27,607 nt of DNA from JAILLW01 sp045629045 (GCA_045629045.1 JAZQQM010000030.1:1-27607); one strand, 5' to 3'. Counted from the stretch's first letter, positions 1 through 9,605 are shown. Numbers and translations are program-made. Notes: a model not told the origin generated them from the sequence alone.

Positions 1-2949
1 GGTTCCATTAAAAAAGTAGGAATAGGTGTTGTGATTGTCGCAGCCGTAGCAGGAATCGCTTTTGCAGCAACCAATAAGAAGATTGCTGATTTCCATGACA
101 AATATGAAGGCTACGACCTGACAAAGGAAGTAGAGGGAATGGAAAGAACTGGCACATATCAAGGATATGTATTATCACATGATGGTGCAAAATGTCCTAC
201 TAGCAATATCAACATTGATTTATTCAGTTATGTTGATGCAACTGATGTTAAAGAGTATGACAACTATGAAGGTGTTGCTAAAGCTCTTTACACAGGTACA
301 AATTCCAAAGTCAGTTGGATAGTAGATGTAAAAGAAGCCGGTTTCTACAATATTTATATGGATTACTTGGTTCCAGAGTCACGAGGCGTGGCTGCTGAAC
401 GAATTATATATATAAATGGAGAAATCCCATTCGAGGATGCTAGAAATATTACCTTCACAAGAATCTGGAAAGACAAGACTGCTAAAAAAGTCGACAACCA
501 GGGTAATGAAATCAGACCATCTCAGGTTGAGGTATTTGATTGGCAGAGTTCATATTTTAGAGATGATGAAGGATATACAACTGAAGCATACAAGTTTTAC
601 TTTGAGGCTGGAGAAAATGAAATTACTCTAGAAGCTGCAAATGAGCCAATAGTTATTAAGAATTTGGAAATCAAAACAGTAGAAAAGATTAATAGCTATG
701 AGGATTATTTAGCAAGTGTTCCACAAAAAACATTATCTTCTACAGCAGCAGAATATAAGCAGATTATTCAAGGTGAGGAATCAACAATTAGATCAGAGTC
801 TTCACTTTATGCTAAATACGATAGATCATCTCCAACAACACAGCCTAATAGCGTTACAACAACAGTATTAAACTATGCTGGTGGTGATGCATGGAAATCA
901 TCTGGTCAGTGGATCGAATGGGACTTCGAAGTTCCAGAAGATGGTTTCTACAATATAATGATTAAAGCACGTCAGAATTATTCAAGAGGAAGCGTTTCAA
1001 ACAGAATCGTATATATTGATGGTAAGGTTCCATTCGATGAGTTAAATGAAGTATCCTTTGAATATATGAATGATTGGGAATGCAAAACATTAGCAGATGA
1101 GAATAAAGTTCCATATAAGTTCTACTTAACAGCTGGTAAGCATACAATCAGACTTGAGGCATCACTTAGTGGTCTTGGAGAAATCTTAAGTGAACTTGAG
1201 GATTCAACTTTCAGATTAAATCAGATTTATAGAAAGATTCTTGTTTATACAGGAGCTTCACCTGATAGATACAGAGATTATCATATTGAGAAATCTTATC
1301 CACAGGTTATGCAAGCTATGGAATTAGAATCAAAGAGATTATATAGAATCGTTGATAAGATGGTTGAGTATTCTGGACAGAAATCAGATAAGATTGCAAC
1401 AGCTCAGACAATTGCTCAACAGCTTGATAGATTCATTGAGAAGCCAAATAAGATTTCATTAGAGTTTACAACTTTCAAAGATAACATTACAGCTCTTGGT
1501 ACTGCTTCATTAAATATGAGCGAGACAAAGCTTGATGTTGATTATATCGAAGTAGTAGCAGATGGAGTTAAAACAAATAATGAAAAAGCAAACGCAGGAT
1601 CAAAATTGTGGCATGAGCTTAAATCATTTGCAGCTTCATTCTATGTAGACTATGACGCAGTAGGTGACGTTTATGATGAAAACGATGATGAGGGTGTTAT
1701 CAAGGTTTGGATTTTAACTGGTCGTGATCAGGGTACAATCCTTAAATCTATGGTTGATGAATCCTTCACACCAAATACTGGAATAAAAGTAAACGTAGAA
1801 ATTGTTGCAGCAGATGCATTATTAAATGCAGTAGTTGCAGGTCGTGGACCAAACGTAGTTTTATCAGTAGGTGCAAACCTTCCTGTTGATTATGCTCTTC
1901 GTGGATCAGTAGAAGATTTAGCACAGTTTGGTGATTTAAATGAAGTTTTATCACACTTTACACCAAGCTCTTATGAGCAGTATAGATTAGATGATGCAGT
2001 TTATGGATTACCAGAAACACAGACATTTAATGTAATGTTCTATAGAAAAGATGTATTAGATGAACTTGAACTTAGCGTTCCAAATACATGGCAGGAATTA
2101 ATTGAAATGTTCCCAACAATTCAGGGAAATAACCTTTCAGTTGGTATTCCTTCAGCAGCAGGATCAAGTGGATCAGCAGCAGCTAGTACAGCAATTGCCT
2201 CAACAGCAGCTGACTTATCACTTTATTTTACACTTCTATATCAGAATGGCGGAGATATGTACAATGAAACAGGTACAAAGACAACTGTTAATACTGAAGC
2301 AGGTGTAAAAGCATTTAATGATTATGTAAGATACTTTAATGATTATGGTCTTCCTACAATCTATGACTTTGTAAGCCGTTTCCGTTCAGGAGAAATGCCA
2401 ATTGGTATTGCAAGTTATGCAACATACAATACTTTAATGGTTTCTGCTCCAGAAATTAAGGGCTTATGGGATTTCACTTTAATACCAGGTACTGAGTATC
2501 AAAGACCAGATGGAAGCACTTATATTGACCGTCAGGATTTCATCACAGGTAGTGCAACAATGATGATTAAGACAGAGGATGAATTACTTAGAAAGAATTC
2601 ATGGGAATTCATGAAATGGTGGTCTGGTGTTGAAACACAAGTAAACTTTGGTAGAGAAATCGAAGCATTACTTGGTTCATCTGCAAGATATAACACAGCA
2701 AACCAGGATGCATTCGTTCAACTTGCTTGGAGTGCTGAAAACATTGAAATTTTAAAAGAACAGTGGGATAACACAGTAGGTATCAGAGAAGTTCCAGGTG
2801 GATATTACACAGGACGTCATATTACAAATGCAATCAGAAAGGTACTCAATGATAAGGATGATGCAAGAGAAACAATCATTGATTACTCAATTAAGATTGA
2901 TGACGAAATTATAAAGAAACGTAAAGAATTCGGCTTACCAATAGAGTAG
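1..2949 (+). CDS. Extracellular solute-binding protein with two N-terminal carbohydrate-binding-like repeats (5' end missing)
   Basis: The reading frame is open from base 1, so the gene begins upstream. A GTG at 31 lies inside the hydrophobic signal or anchor segment and is not the likely start; the preceding lysines (codons 4-5 of the window) belong to the same segment. Counting from that GTG, residues about 35-215 and 245-415 form two related beta-rich units. Each has a GFYNI motif (104 and 305), then a RI(I/V)YI(N/D)G strand, then a (F/L)xAGxxxIxLEA strand, resembling CBM6/35 jelly rolls. Residues about 550-972 look like an SBP_bac_1 sugar-binding fold. An Ala/Ser-rich loop lies near residue 705. 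Most sugar-binding proteins are 400-550 residues, so this one is about double length. It precedes two permeases, 11 bases upstream of the first. It probably presents a glycan-gripping arm outside the cell and delivers oligosaccharide to that transporter. Ligand unknown. Confidence 0.85.
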   Translation, partial: GSIKKVGIGVVIVAAVAGIAFAATNKKIADFHDKYEGYDLTKEVEGMERTGTYQGYVLSHDGAKCPTSNINIDLFSYVDATDVKEYDNYEGVAKALYTGTNSKVSWIVDVKEAGFYNIYMDYLVPESRGVAAERIIYINGEIPFEDARNITFTRIWKDKTAKKVDNQGNEIRPSQVEVFDWQSSYFRDDEGYTTEAYKFYFEAGENEITLEAANEPIVIKNLEIKTVEKINSYEDYLASVPQKTLSSTAAEYKQIIQGEESTIRSESSLYAKYDRSSPTTQPNSVTTTVLNYAGGDAWKSSGQWIEWDFEVPEDGFYNIMIKARQNYSRGSVSNRIVYIDGKVPFDELNEVSFEYMNDWECKTLADENKVPYKFYLTAGKHTIRLEASLSGLGEILSELEDSTFRLNQIYRKILVYTGASPDRYRDYHIEKSYPQVMQAMELESKRLYRIVDKMVEYSGQKSDKIATAQTIAQQLDRFIEKPNKISLEFTTFKDNITALGTASLNMSETKLDVDYIEVVADGVKTNNEKANAGSKLWHELKSFAASFYVDYDAVGDVYDENDDEGVIKVWILTGRDQGTILKSMVDESFTPNTGIKVNVEIVAADALLNAVVAGRGPNVVLSVGANLPVDYALRGSVEDLAQFGDLNEVLSHFTPSSYEQYRLDDAVYGLPETQTFNVMFYRKDVLDELELSVPNTWQELIEMFPTIQGNNLSVGIPSAAGSSGSAAASTAIASTAADLSLYFTLLYQNGGDMYNETGTKTTVNTEAGVKAFNDYVRYFNDYGLPTIYDFVSRFRSGEMPIGIASYATYNTLMVSAPEIKGLWDFTLIPGTEYQRPDGSTYIDRQDFITGSATMMIKTEDELLRKNSWEFMKWWSGVETQVNFGREIEALLGSSARYNTANQDAFVQLAWSAENIEILKEQWDNTVGIREVPGGYYTGRHITNAIRKVLNDKDDARETIIDYSIKIDDEIIKKRKEFGLPIE

Positions 2950-2960
2950 GGGAGTGAATA

Positions 2961-3899
2961 ATGAAAGAATTTTTTAGAAAATATATTGAGCTGCGAAAGT
3001 TTAATTTCCAAGTAGCAGTGAAAAAGGCAAAGAAAAGTAAGAACTGTTACTTATTCTTAGCTCCATATGCAATTTTATTTATACTCTTCTATGTATTGCC
3101 AGTATGTAGTTCAATTTTCTTTAGCTTTACATACTACAATATTTTAGAGAAACCAAGATTTATAGGATTAAACAACTATATCAGTTTAATCCTTCAGGAT
3201 GATATATTCTTAACAGCGATTAAGAATACATTTATGATAGCAGTTATTACTGGACCATTAGGATATATAATGTCATTCTTATTTGCATGGCTCATCAATG
3301 AGTTACCTCGTTGGGTAAGAAGTATTGCTGTTATCGTATTCTATGCACCATCAATTGCTGGTACATGTTTCACAATTTTCTCTATCTTCTTTAGAGGTGA
3401 TGCATACGGATATGTAAATGCATTTTTGATGAATATTGGTATTATTGATGCACCAATTCTTTGGTTAGTAAATCCAACATATATGTTACCTGTATGTATG
3501 GGCGTTATCTTATGGATGAGTTTAGGAACTGGATTCCTTTCATTCGTAGCTGGTCTTCAGGGTGTAGATAGAGCTCAGTTCGAGGCTGGATATATCGATG
3601 GCGTTAAAAATAGATGGCAGGAACTTTGGTACATTACACTTCCAAACATGAAGCCAATGCTTATGTTTGGTGCCGTTATGAGTATTACACAGGCATTTGG
3701 TGTTTGTGACGTTACTATGGCTCTTTGTGGATATCCAAGTACAGATTACGCTGCTAGAACAATTGTAACTCACTTATTTGACTATGGTTATTCAAGATTT
3801 GAAATGGGTTATGCATGTGCAATAGCAACAGTATTGTTCTTGATGATGATTTTATGTAACAAGGCAATTCAGGCCTTATTAAGAAAAGTAGGAACGTAA
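2961..3899 (+). CDS. Sugar ABC transporter permease, MalF/UgpA type
   Basis: This 312-residue protein has about six membrane segments. The first follows a basic N-terminal tail (residues about 28-50). The EAA loop that docks the ATPase starts at E208 with G214, in the pattern EAGYIDGVKNRW. Length and the SIFFSFTYYN region after TM1 fit binding-protein-dependent transport permeases (BPD_transp_1). It is preceded by a GGGGAG ribosome site and lies between the large binding protein and the second permease, so it should be one half of the membrane channel. No ATPase is encoded nearby. Such importers commonly share a multitask MsmK-type ATPase encoded elsewhere (family knowledge). Its codon use, with proline CCA in 10 of 12 cases, matches the upstream gene and not the downstream ones. 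Confidence 0.93.
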   Translation: MKEFFRKYIELRKFNFQVAVKKAKKSKNCYLFLAPYAILFILFYVLPVCSSIFFSFTYYNILEKPRFIGLNNYISLILQDDIFLTAIKNTFMIAVITGPLGYIMSFLFAWLINELPRWVRSIAVIVFYAPSIAGTCFTIFSIFFRGDAYGYVNAFLMNIGIIDAPILWLVNPTYMLPVCMGVILWMSLGTGFLSFVAGLQGVDRAQFEAGYIDGVKNRWQELWYITLPNMKPMLMFGAVMSITQAFGVCDVTMALCGYPSTDYAARTIVTHLFDYGYSRFEMGYACAIATVLFLMMILCNKAIQALLRKVGT

Positions 3900-3901
3900 A
3901 C

Positions 3902-4804
3902 ATGAGCAAAAATAAGAAAAAAGAAGTAGTAGAAAAAGAATATAAGAAGCCGCTTATCAAAAAAAGAAAGCCTAATCGTTCAATCGGTGGTGATATAGCA
4001 TTATATTTCTTCCTTTTGTTAGTTGCGTTCATTATGGCGTTCCCTATTATTTATGCGGTAAGTTCGGCTTTGAAGCCTTTGGATGAATTGTTTAAATTCC
4101 CGCCGAGGATATTTGCCCAGCATCCGACCCTTGACAACTTCTCGGATTTATTTGTTACGATGGGAAAGTCTTGGGTTACCTTCAGCCGATATTTGTTTAA
4201 CACGGTATTTATTACCGGAGTCGGTACAGCCGGACATCTTATCATAGCTTCAATGGGTGCTTTCGTACTTGCAAAGTATGAGTTCCCGGGAGCACAGGGA
4301 TTCTTTAAGGTAGTTACCGTAGCCATGATGTTCACGGGATATGCAACAGCTATTCCTAACTATATTATTCTTAATAAGTTAGGTTGGATTGATACATATT
4401 GGGCTATCATTATTCCGGCATTTGCTTCACCGATGGGATTTTTCCTGATGAAGCAGTTTATGGAAGGACTTCCCACTTCGCTTATTGAGGCAGCCAAGAT
4501 TGATGGCGCCAATGAGTGGAGAGTATTCTCGGGAATTGTAATGCCTAATGTAAAGCCGGCATGGATGACACTTATCATTTTCTCGGTTCAGGCTTTATGG
4601 AATAACAAGGCATCTACATATATTTATTCAGAGGAAAGAAAAACACTTGTATATGCACTTCAGCAGATTCAGGCAGGTGGTATTGCAAGAACCGGTCAGG
4701 GTGCTGCCGTATTGGTAGTAGTAATGATTGTTCCGATATTTATCTTTATTTTCTCTGAAAGCCAGATTCTAGAAACAATGGCTAGTTCAGGTTTGAAGGA
4801 CTAA
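3902..4804 (+). CDS. Carbohydrate ABC transporter permease, MalG/UgpE type
   Basis: This is the partner inner-membrane permease (300 residues). A lysine-rich N-terminal tail of about 30 residues precedes six predicted membrane spans, and the EAA loop begins at E196 with the pattern EAAKIDGANEWRVF. It starts two bases after the previous stop, so translation is probably coupled. Codon use switches here: none of its 15 prolines uses CCA (nine CCG, five CCT, one CCC), and TCG serine appears, whereas the two upstream genes use CCA almost exclusively. The protein itself is intact and typical of the family, so the switch does not break the gene. Confidence 0.93.
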   Translation: MSKNKKKEVVEKEYKKPLIKKRKPNRSIGGDIALYFFLLLVAFIMAFPIIYAVSSALKPLDELFKFPPRIFAQHPTLDNFSDLFVTMGKSWVTFSRYLFNTVFITGVGTAGHLIIASMGAFVLAKYEFPGAQGFFKVVTVAMMFTGYATAIPNYIILNKLGWIDTYWAIIIPAFASPMGFFLMKQFMEGLPTSLIEAAKIDGANEWRVFSGIVMPNVKPAWMTLIIFSVQALWNNKASTYIYSEERKTLVYALQQIQAGGIARTGQGAAVLVVVMIVPIFIFIFSESQILETMASSGLKD

Positions 4805-4819
4805 CTTAAGGGGTCAGAT

Positions 4820-6340
4820 ATGAAAAAAGCGATTAAAAAAATAAGCGCTGCAGTACTTGGTGCAATAGTTATGGCTACGCTGCCACTTAGCGCTTTGGCT
4901 GATGCTTCAACGGGAGACACCAGCTACACATACAACTTGGATTATTGGGGAGATGTTCAGGATTCACCTGACTTCTATACGGTATGTAAAGTATTTACAT
5001 CATCTGACTTAGGTCTTGATGTTAATATGAAGAGCCCGGAAGGTTTATTCGTTTACGGTGACCTCGTATATGTTTGTGATACAGGAAATAACCGTATTAT
5101 CGAGATAAAGAGAACTTCGGCCGAAAAGATGGAAGTGCTTCGTATTATCGACAGCTTTAAGGGTGCTGATAATAATACTTTTGCAGGACCTACAGATATT
5201 GCAATTTCGGAAGAAGGATGCTTCTTTATTGCCGATAAGGGTAACGGAAGAGTATTGAAGCTTGATAAAGATCTGAATTTTATTCAGGAATTTGTTAAGC
5301 CCAATGATAATACTCTTGATAAGGATTTAACCTTCCAACCGACAAAGCTTGTAATTGATACGGCTGACAGATTGTACTGTATTGCTACAGGTATCAACAA
5401 AGGATTAATCAAGTATGAGGCTGACGGAACTTTTGCAGGTTTCGTAGGAGCTACCAAGGTTACCTTTGACTTTATGGATTATGTTTGGAAGAAGTTGGCT
5501 ACTCAGGAGCAAAGAGCACAGATGGTTTCTTTCGTTCCTACCGAGTATGACAATGTATATATGGATCATGAAGGCTTTGTGTATGCGTGTACAGGTGCCG
5601 TTACAGCAGAGGACTTAAAGGATGGAAACGCCGATGCTGTTCGCAGAATCAACCTTATGGGTAACGATATTATGGTTCGTAACGGTGACTGGCCCATTTA
5701 CGGAGATATCCATATGGGCGGTACCGGAAGCGGATATGAAGGTCCTTCGTATTTTTCGGATGTAACATGTTTTGATGATGATATATTCGTATGTCTTGAC
5801 AGAAACAGAGGAAGATGTTTCGGATATGATGATCAGGGACATTTGGTATTTGCCTTTGGCGGTAACGGTAATATGGACGGATATTTCAGACGTCCTGTTG
5901 CCATAGAGCATTATGACCATGACTTAATGGTACTTGATCCGCTTGATTGTGCTATCACAGTATTTATTCCTACAGAGTTCGGTTCACTTGTATATGAAGC
6001 TATCGATGAATTCGACAAAGGTCATTATGAAGTGTCCGGTGAATGTTGGGAAGAAGTTATGAGACTTAACGGAAACTATGACCTTGCTTATATCGGAATC
6101 GGAAGAGCTTACCTTCGTCAGGAAAGATATAAAGAGGCTATGGATTATTTCGAGGTTAAGTGGGACAGAGATAATTATTCCAAAGCATATAAACAGTATC
6201 GAAAAGAGTGGGTTGAAGACCACATTGCGATTATTGTAATTGTGATTTTGGCATTGTTCTTAGTTCCTATGGGAATCGGAAAATATAAATCTATGAAATA
6301 TGAAGTTGCAAATGCAGATATTGATTGGGAGAAAGCATGA
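4820..6340 (+). CDS. Secreted NHL-repeat beta-propeller/TPR protein with C-terminal membrane anchor
   Basis: A 506-residue protein with a clear signal peptide (residues 1 to about 27, ending near SALADA). Residues about 55-390 hold repeated NHL-type blades with motifs such as LVYVCDTGNNRIIEI and CFFIADKGNGRVLKL. A short helical TPR-like stretch (about 395-450) includes AYIGIGRAYLRQERYKEAMDYF. A single membrane span lies at about 469-487, followed by a cytoplasmic tail of about 20 residues. The propeller should therefore sit outside the cell, held by the C-terminus. NHL propellers usually bind other proteins, RNA or glycans rather than catalyse reactions. It starts 15 bases after the permease, behind an AAGGGG-type site, and its stop overlaps the next start (ATGA). 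A scaffold or sensor role in the glycan locus is inferred. Confidence 0.85.
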   Translation: MKKAIKKISAAVLGAIVMATLPLSALADASTGDTSYTYNLDYWGDVQDSPDFYTVCKVFTSSDLGLDVNMKSPEGLFVYGDLVYVCDTGNNRIIEIKRTSAEKMEVLRIIDSFKGADNNTFAGPTDIAISEEGCFFIADKGNGRVLKLDKDLNFIQEFVKPNDNTLDKDLTFQPTKLVIDTADRLYCIATGINKGLIKYEADGTFAGFVGATKVTFDFMDYVWKKLATQEQRAQMVSFVPTEYDNVYMDHEGFVYACTGAVTAEDLKDGNADAVRRINLMGNDIMVRNGDWPIYGDIHMGGTGSGYEGPSYFSDVTCFDDDIFVCLDRNRGRCFGYDDQGHLVFAFGGNGNMDGYFRRPVAIEHYDHDLMVLDPLDCAITVFIPTEFGSLVYEAIDEFDKGHYEVSGECWEEVMRLNGNYDLAYIGIGRAYLRQERYKEAMDYFEVKWDRDNYSKAYKQYRKEWVEDHIAIIVIVILALFLVPMGIGKYKSMKYEVANADIDWEKA

Positions 6341-6993
6341 TAGCTACATTGACTAAAAAAGAAACTTGGATAAGATACCTGAATTCGCTTAAGTTTGCGT
6401 TGTATTGTCTTACGCATCCGCTTGACGGATTTTGGGATTTAACACATGAAAGAAGAGGAACCATCGCCGGGGCCAATACTATTTTGTTCCTTGCCTTAGC
6501 AATCAGAATAGCAAAGCTTAGGTATACGAGTTTCCTGTTCATGGAGGTTTATTGGGAAGACCTTAATATATTCCTTTATTTAGCAAGTATTCTTTTACCT
6601 TTATCTTTGTGGGTAGTAGGTAACTGGGCACTTACGACATTGTTCGACGGTAAGGGAAAATTAGGACAGGTGTATATGGCAACCTGCTACGGCTTCACTC
6701 CTTATGTGGTAATTCAGCTGCCTTTGATGATACTGAGTAACTTTGTTACCGTAGAAGAAGGCCAGTTCTACGAAGTGCTTTATGTTATTTCACTTATTTA
6801 CTGTGCACTTTTGATTATTGCGGCTATGGGACAGATTCATGAGTATTCGGGCGGTAAGAATATTTTGTTTACGGTGGCAACGCTGTTTGCAATGCTCGTT
6901 ATGATATTCCTGCTTATGATTTTCTTTAGTATGATTTCACAGGGCGTTGTTTATTTTATATCTTTGGGAAGAGAATTCCTGTTTAGGCTATAG
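6337..6993 (+). CDS. Yip1-family integral membrane protein
   Basis: A 218-residue polytopic protein with about five membrane spans, consistent with the Yip1 domain: an N-terminal amphipathic stretch ending in HPLDGFWDL, then spans near 48-66, 78-96, 118-140, 148-170 and 180-205. I chose ATG 6337 because it has a GGGAGA ribosome site six bases upstream and overlaps the previous stop as ATGA; an in-frame TTG 12 bases earlier has no such site. The biochemical role of bacterial Yip1 proteins is not established. Its overlap with the NHL-TPR gene and its 14-base gap to the DUF5696 gene suggest the three products work together in the membrane (inference). Confidence 0.75.
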   Translation: MIATLTKKETWIRYLNSLKFALYCLTHPLDGFWDLTHERRGTIAGANTILFLALAIRIAKLRYTSFLFMEVYWEDLNIFLYLASILLPLSLWVVGNWALTTLFDGKGKLGQVYMATCYGFTPYVVIQLPLMILSNFVTVEEGQFYEVLYVISLIYCALLIIAAMGQIHEYSGGKNILFTVATLFAMLVMIFLLMIFFSMISQGVVYFISLGREFLFRL

Positions 6994-7007
6994 GTTTGGG
7001 AGTTAAC

Positions 7008-9605
7008 ATGAAAAAGAAAGAAAAGCATGTAAACATAGAATTGAAGACAGAGCGTGACAATAAGATTAAGGCTGCTCTTAAAAGTTTAATCTTTCCGATT
7101 ATTCTTTGCTTGATTATTCTGGCAGGCGTTTATGTAGTTGTAAATTATCAGAATGCCGGTGAAGAAGAGGAGATAATCGAGGTTCGGGCATATTCGGGAG
7201 ATGATAAGGATATCGTTATGGAAAATGATGCCCTTAAGTTCGTTATGGATCCTGTGACAACACAGTTTACCCTCGAAGTTAAGGATTCCCATAAGGTATG
7301 GTATTCGAATCCCGAAGGCGCAGCTAACGACGGCGCTGCCTTAATGGAAGAAAAGAACAAGCTTCAGTCTCCGCTTATTATGTCATATGCGGTAAGAACA
7401 GGACTTGAAACCACATTTAATACATATGCTCAAAGTACATTGAACGGAATTTATGAAATTGAGCAGGGCGATGATTACATCAGAGTTGATTATTCTTTGG
7501 GTGATGTCGAAAAGGAATATGTTATTCCTCCCGTACTTACGAAGGCAGATTACGAAAAGTGGACAGCTCTTATGACAACAGATGATGCTAACACTATTTC
7601 GCAGTATTACAAAAAATATAATATCAAAAAGCTTGGAAAGAAAGACAATAAAGAAGAACTTCTTGCAAGTTATCCTCTTCTTGAAAAAGAGATACTTTAC
7701 ATTCTTCGTACCAATACCAAAGAGAACATGCGTAAGAAGATACAGAGCATTTTTGAGGGAATAGGTTATACTTACGAAGATTTCTTATCGGACAAAGAGA
7801 TGGATAATGCCGAGAAAACTTCGGATAAGCCCATTTTCAATGTAAGTATGATATACAGACTTGATGGAGACGATCTTGTTGTTGAAGTACCTTATAATTC
7901 ACTTCAGTACAAGAAAGAATATCCTATTTATACGATTACTCCGCTTCCTTATTTTGGTGCGGGCGGACCTAATGATACCGGATATATGATGGTGCCGGAA
8001 GGCGGCGGAAGCCTTATTCATTTTAATAACGGTAAGACTTCTCAGAATAACTATTATGCCAATGTATACGGTTGGGATATGTGTCTTTCAAGAGCTGCCG
8101 TAGTTCATAACACAAGAACCAATTTCGGTGTTTACGGTATTGCCAATGATAAAGATTCGTTCATTTGTATTCTCGAAGACGGAAGATCATATGCTTCAAT
8201 TCAGGCGGATGTAGCCGGTAAGAATCATTCATATAACTACGTAAATGCGATATATTCCGTATCTCAAAGAGAACAGTATGACGTAGGTGATATTGCCAAT
8301 TCCGATGTATATAAGTACGTTGAGAAACTTCCGGATGAATCTTTAATTCAAAGATACAGCTTCATTAATTCCGCAGATTATGCCGATATGGCAAAGGACT
8401 ATCAGGGATATCTTAAGGAAAAGTACGGAGATTATCTTACATTAAATACGGAAAGCGCTGCCCCTGTTTCAATCGAAATGGTGACTGCCGTAGATAAAGT
8501 TAAGCAGATTATGGGTGTTCCGACATCAAGACCGCTTAGACTTACGACTTATGAAGAGGCTTCCGACATTATTAAGACTTTAAAGGATGAAGGACTTAAT
8601 AATATGTCTGTAAAGCTTACCGGTTGGTGTAACGGCGGCGTAAGACAGCAGTTGCTTAAGAGTGCTTCCCTTAATTCCTGCCTTGGCTCAAAGAAGGACT
8701 TTAAAAACCTTTGCCAGACTGCAAATGACCTTAATGTAAACCTGTACCTTAACGGTATCACACAGTATGCGATAGATTCCAACATTTTTGACGGTTTCTT
8801 CTCATTCTCTGATGCTGCTAAGTTCATAAGTAAAGATAGAGCAGAACTCATGGAGTATTCAAGAACCACATATTCCGAAAGAGATGATCTTGACCCTTAC
8901 TACCTGTTACATACGGAGCTTGCAAGCGAAATGTCTGATAATCTGGTGGCTGAGGCTCAAAAATATAACGTAGGCGCTTCTTTTGAGAATGACGGAAGAG
9001 ATTTATCTTCAGACTTCTATCGTAAGAATACTTATACAAGAGAAGCTGTTTCAAAGCTCCAGGAAGACAGATTTAAGTCACTTGATTCAACCAAGGTTAT
9101 GATTAACATGGGTAACGATTATGCTATTCCTTATGTTGACTTTGTAACCAATATGGATTTGCGAGGTTCCGAGTATACTATTCTTGATGAGTATGTACCT
9201 TTCTATCAGATGGCTATTCACGGATATGTGGATTATGTAGGTAAACCTGTTAATATATCAGGTAATGTGCAGGATGAAATACTGTATGCGGCAGAGTACG
9301 GTGCGGGTCTTTCATATTCGGTTATGAAAGAAAGTGCATTCATACTTCAGAAGACACTGTATACACAGTATTATGGATCAAATTTTGATTCCTGCCATCA
9401 GGACATTATTGATACATATACCAGATACAATAATGAGCTTGGTCATACCTTTAACCAGGAGATGACAGGACATAAGAATCTTACGGATACGGTATCATGT
9501 ACGGAATATGCCGACGGTACGAAGGTATATGTTAACTATGCATTCTCTGATGCGGAAGTTGATGGTGTAGTTGTTCCAGCAAGAGACTATAAAGTAGTTA
9601 AGTAA
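7008..9605 (+). CDS. Membrane-anchored DUF5696 protein, predicted extracellular glycosidase-like enzyme
   Basis: I recognise the DUF5696 pattern from a TGxVWYSNP-like segment (here SHKVWYSNP, about residues 94-102) and a later VPEGGGSLIHFNNGKT stretch. The 865-residue product has a basic N-terminus and one membrane span (about 25-46), so the bulk should face outward. Beta-sandwich-like sequence (about 65-480) is interrupted by a charged helical insertion (about 185-280). From about residue 500 the alternating helix/strand pattern resembles a TIM barrel, with TGWCNGG near 537 and FENDGRD around E660/D662 as candidate active-site acids. A glycosidase role is inference from layout and context; the family has no function I can cite. 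ATG 7008 follows GGGAG; an in-frame TTG at 6996 is unlikely. The product lies between two sugar importers, which fits trimming glycans at the cell surface. Confidence 0.75.
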   Translation: MKKKEKHVNIELKTERDNKIKAALKSLIFPIILCLIILAGVYVVVNYQNAGEEEEIIEVRAYSGDDKDIVMENDALKFVMDPVTTQFTLEVKDSHKVWYSNPEGAANDGAALMEEKNKLQSPLIMSYAVRTGLETTFNTYAQSTLNGIYEIEQGDDYIRVDYSLGDVEKEYVIPPVLTKADYEKWTALMTTDDANTISQYYKKYNIKKLGKKDNKEELLASYPLLEKEILYILRTNTKENMRKKIQSIFEGIGYTYEDFLSDKEMDNAEKTSDKPIFNVSMIYRLDGDDLVVEVPYNSLQYKKEYPIYTITPLPYFGAGGPNDTGYMMVPEGGGSLIHFNNGKTSQNNYYANVYGWDMCLSRAAVVHNTRTNFGVYGIANDKDSFICILEDGRSYASIQADVAGKNHSYNYVNAIYSVSQREQYDVGDIANSDVYKYVEKLPDESLIQRYSFINSADYADMAKDYQGYLKEKYGDYLTLNTESAAPVSIEMVTAVDKVKQIMGVPTSRPLRLTTYEEASDIIKTLKDEGLNNMSVKLTGWCNGGVRQQLLKSASLNSCLGSKKDFKNLCQTANDLNVNLYLNGITQYAIDSNIFDGFFSFSDAAKFISKDRAELMEYSRTTYSERDDLDPYYLLHTELASEMSDNLVAEAQKYNVGASFENDGRDLSSDFYRKNTYTREAVSKLQEDRFKSLDSTKVMINMGNDYAIPYVDFVTNMDLRGSEYTILDEYVPFYQMAIHGYVDYVGKPVNISGNVQDEILYAAEYGAGLSYSVMKESAFILQKTLYTQYYGSNFDSCHQDIIDTYTRYNNELGHTFNQEMTGHKNLTDTVSCTEYADGTKVYVNYAFSDAEVDGVVVPARDYKVVK

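Noticed and set aside
31..33. GTG as the start of the first binding protein
   Set aside because: The frame is open to base 1 and the hydrophobic segment with preceding lysines already begins before the GTG, so the true start is outside the window.
6325..6336. TTG start adding four residues to the Yip1 protein
   Set aside because: ATG 6337 has a GGGAGA site and an ATGA overlap with the previous stop.
6996..7007. TTG start for the DUF5696 protein
   Set aside because: The TTG sits on the GGGAG ribosome site that serves ATG 7008.
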